A stretch of 5,411 nucleotides of DNA from an uncultured Oscillospiraceae bacterium (GTDB lineage Bacteria; Bacillota_A; Clostridia; Oscillospirales; Oscillospiraceae), in assembly GCA_900757695.1 (NCBI GenBank), contig CAAEOU010000048.1, positions 1-5,411 of the forward strand. Reading direction: 5' to 3'. Under the pieces are notes generated by a model. It made no database searches and was not told where the DNA came from. It saw only the letters and a list, made by a program, of their open reading frames with translations. Below are positions 4,813 through 5,411 of the stretch, piece by piece. Made by a program: the position numbers and the translations under genes. The first letter of the stretch is position 1. Each line of letters begins with the position of its first letter.

Positions 4813-4841
4813 ATTATACGGGCAGTGCCGTGGAATTGCAA
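4813..4841 (-). promoter_or_regulatory. Predicted sigma-A promoter of yajC
   Basis: TTGCAA (4841-4836) and TATAAT (4818-4813) are spaced exactly 17 bases on the minus strand, just downstream of the tgt stop. Transcription would begin near 4806, giving a leader of about 28 bases that holds the yajC ribosome binding site. A small palindrome, GGCAGTGCC (4821-4829), lies in the spacer and could bind a regulator, though it is short. Confidence 0.78.
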
Positions 4842-4848
4842 GGATAAA

Positions 4849-5411
4849 TTATATCTTTCTTGCCAGTTTCTCGGAATATTCCTCCCGGAAGGCCGCAAAA
4901 TCTCCCGCATCAATGGCATCACGGATCCGCTCCGCCAATTTGTTGTAGAAATAGAGATTGTGCATCACCGACAGCCGCATGGCCAGCATTTCCTCTGCCT
5001 TAAACAGATGGTGAATATAGCTGCGGGTATAGCGGCGGCACACCGGGCAGTCGCACTGGGGGTCAATGGGCTTCTCGTCATAGATATACTTGGCATTCTT
5101 CATATTGATGGCGCCCTCCCATGTAAACAGCCGACCATGCCGGGCGTTTCTGGCCGGCATGACGCAGTCAAAGAAGTCCACCCCTCGGGCCACCGCCTCG
5201 ATGATATTACTGGGAGTTCCTACGCCCATAAGATACCGGGGCTTGTCCTCCGGCGTATAGGGTGCAAGGATGTCAAGGATATGATACATGGTCTCCGTAG
5301 GCTCGCCCACAGCAAGGCCGCCGATGGCAATACCCGCCACGGGCATTCCCGCCAGCTGCTGCATGTGCCAGATTCGGAGATCGTCAAAGGTGCCGCCCTG
5401 ATTGATACCAA
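4849..5411 (-). CDS. tgt: tRNA-guanine(34) transglycosylase, C-terminal half
   Basis: The frame is open to the right edge, so the start is outside the window; 186 residues of an expected ~375-380 are present. Tgt exchanges guanine 34 of tRNAs with GUN anticodons for a queuosine precursor base (preQ1 in bacteria). Visible hallmarks, numbering from the first complete codon, are GINQGG (1-6), the base-recognition loop GGLAVGE (30-36), the catalytic aspartate in FDCVMPARNARHG (D81), and the zinc site C119-x-C121-xx-C124 with H150 (VMHNL). The protein ends shortly after a conserved C-terminal helical region (FREEYSEKLARKI), a normal end. It is followed by a 70-base gap with the yajC promoter. Confidence 0.95.
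   Translation of the reverse strand, partial: GINQGGTFDDLRIWHMQQLAGMPVAGIAIGGLAVGEPTETMYHILDILAPYTPEDKPRYLMGVGTPSNIIEAVARGVDFFDCVMPARNARHGRLFTWEGAINMKNAKYIYDEKPIDPQCDCPVCRRYTRSYIHHLFKAEEMLAMRLSVMHNLYFYNKLAERIRDAIDAGDFAAFREEYSEKLARKI

Noticed and set aside
1..5411. CRISPR array, insertion sequence or transposase
   Set aside because: There are no regularly spaced repeats, transposase frames or paired terminal inverted repeats in the window; the only recombinase is the housekeeping-type XerD.

Overview
The window reads as chromosomal DNA of a spore-forming member of the Clostridia, probably an Oscillospiraceae/Ruminococcaceae-type gut Firmicute. The evidence is the moderately G+C-rich coding sequence, strong Firmicute-style ribosome binding sites, near-consensus sigma-A promoters, and above all the gene order tgt - yajC - TIGR04086 membrane protein - SCIFF peptide - SCIFF maturase, which I know from Clostridia. 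Nothing in the sequence fixes the genus.

From about 533 to 5411 every gene lies on the minus strand. Read in transcription order they are: the C-terminal half of tRNA-guanine transglycosylase (tgt, cut by the window edge); yajC with its own promoter; a four-helix TIGR04086-type membrane protein whose ribosome binding site lies inside a terminator-like hairpin; scfA, a 48-residue SCIFF ranthipeptide precursor too short for ordinary ORF filters, with an excellent promoter; a strong intergenic hairpin; scfB, the radical SAM/SPASM maturase that makes the thioether cross-link in SCIFF; a perfect terminator hairpin; then a promoter, a structured leader, a five-helix SpoIIM-like protein and xerD.

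The first ~532 bases have a different character and the opposite orientation. They hold two tiny plus-strand ORFs overlapping by ATGA, a two-helix structured intergenic stretch (273-370), and the start of a J-domain (DnaJ-like) gene. That gene is cut just after its HPD motif, within a few bases of the xerD stop codon. This points to a junction between unrelated DNA at about 530-540: the edge of an inserted or decayed element, a rearrangement, or an assembly chimera.

Functionally, scfA and scfB form a complete RiPP precursor/maturase pair. No dedicated protease or exporter is visible, so the adjacent small membrane protein is the only candidate partner by position. The SpoIIM-like protein beside xerD resembles the Bacillus neighbourhood where spoIIM lies close to ripX/xerD. 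No wholly new system is evident. The less usual signals are the start-codon-abutting hairpin before the TIGR04086 gene, the scfA/scfB attenuator, the coaxial hairpins at 273-370 and the junction at the xerD stop.
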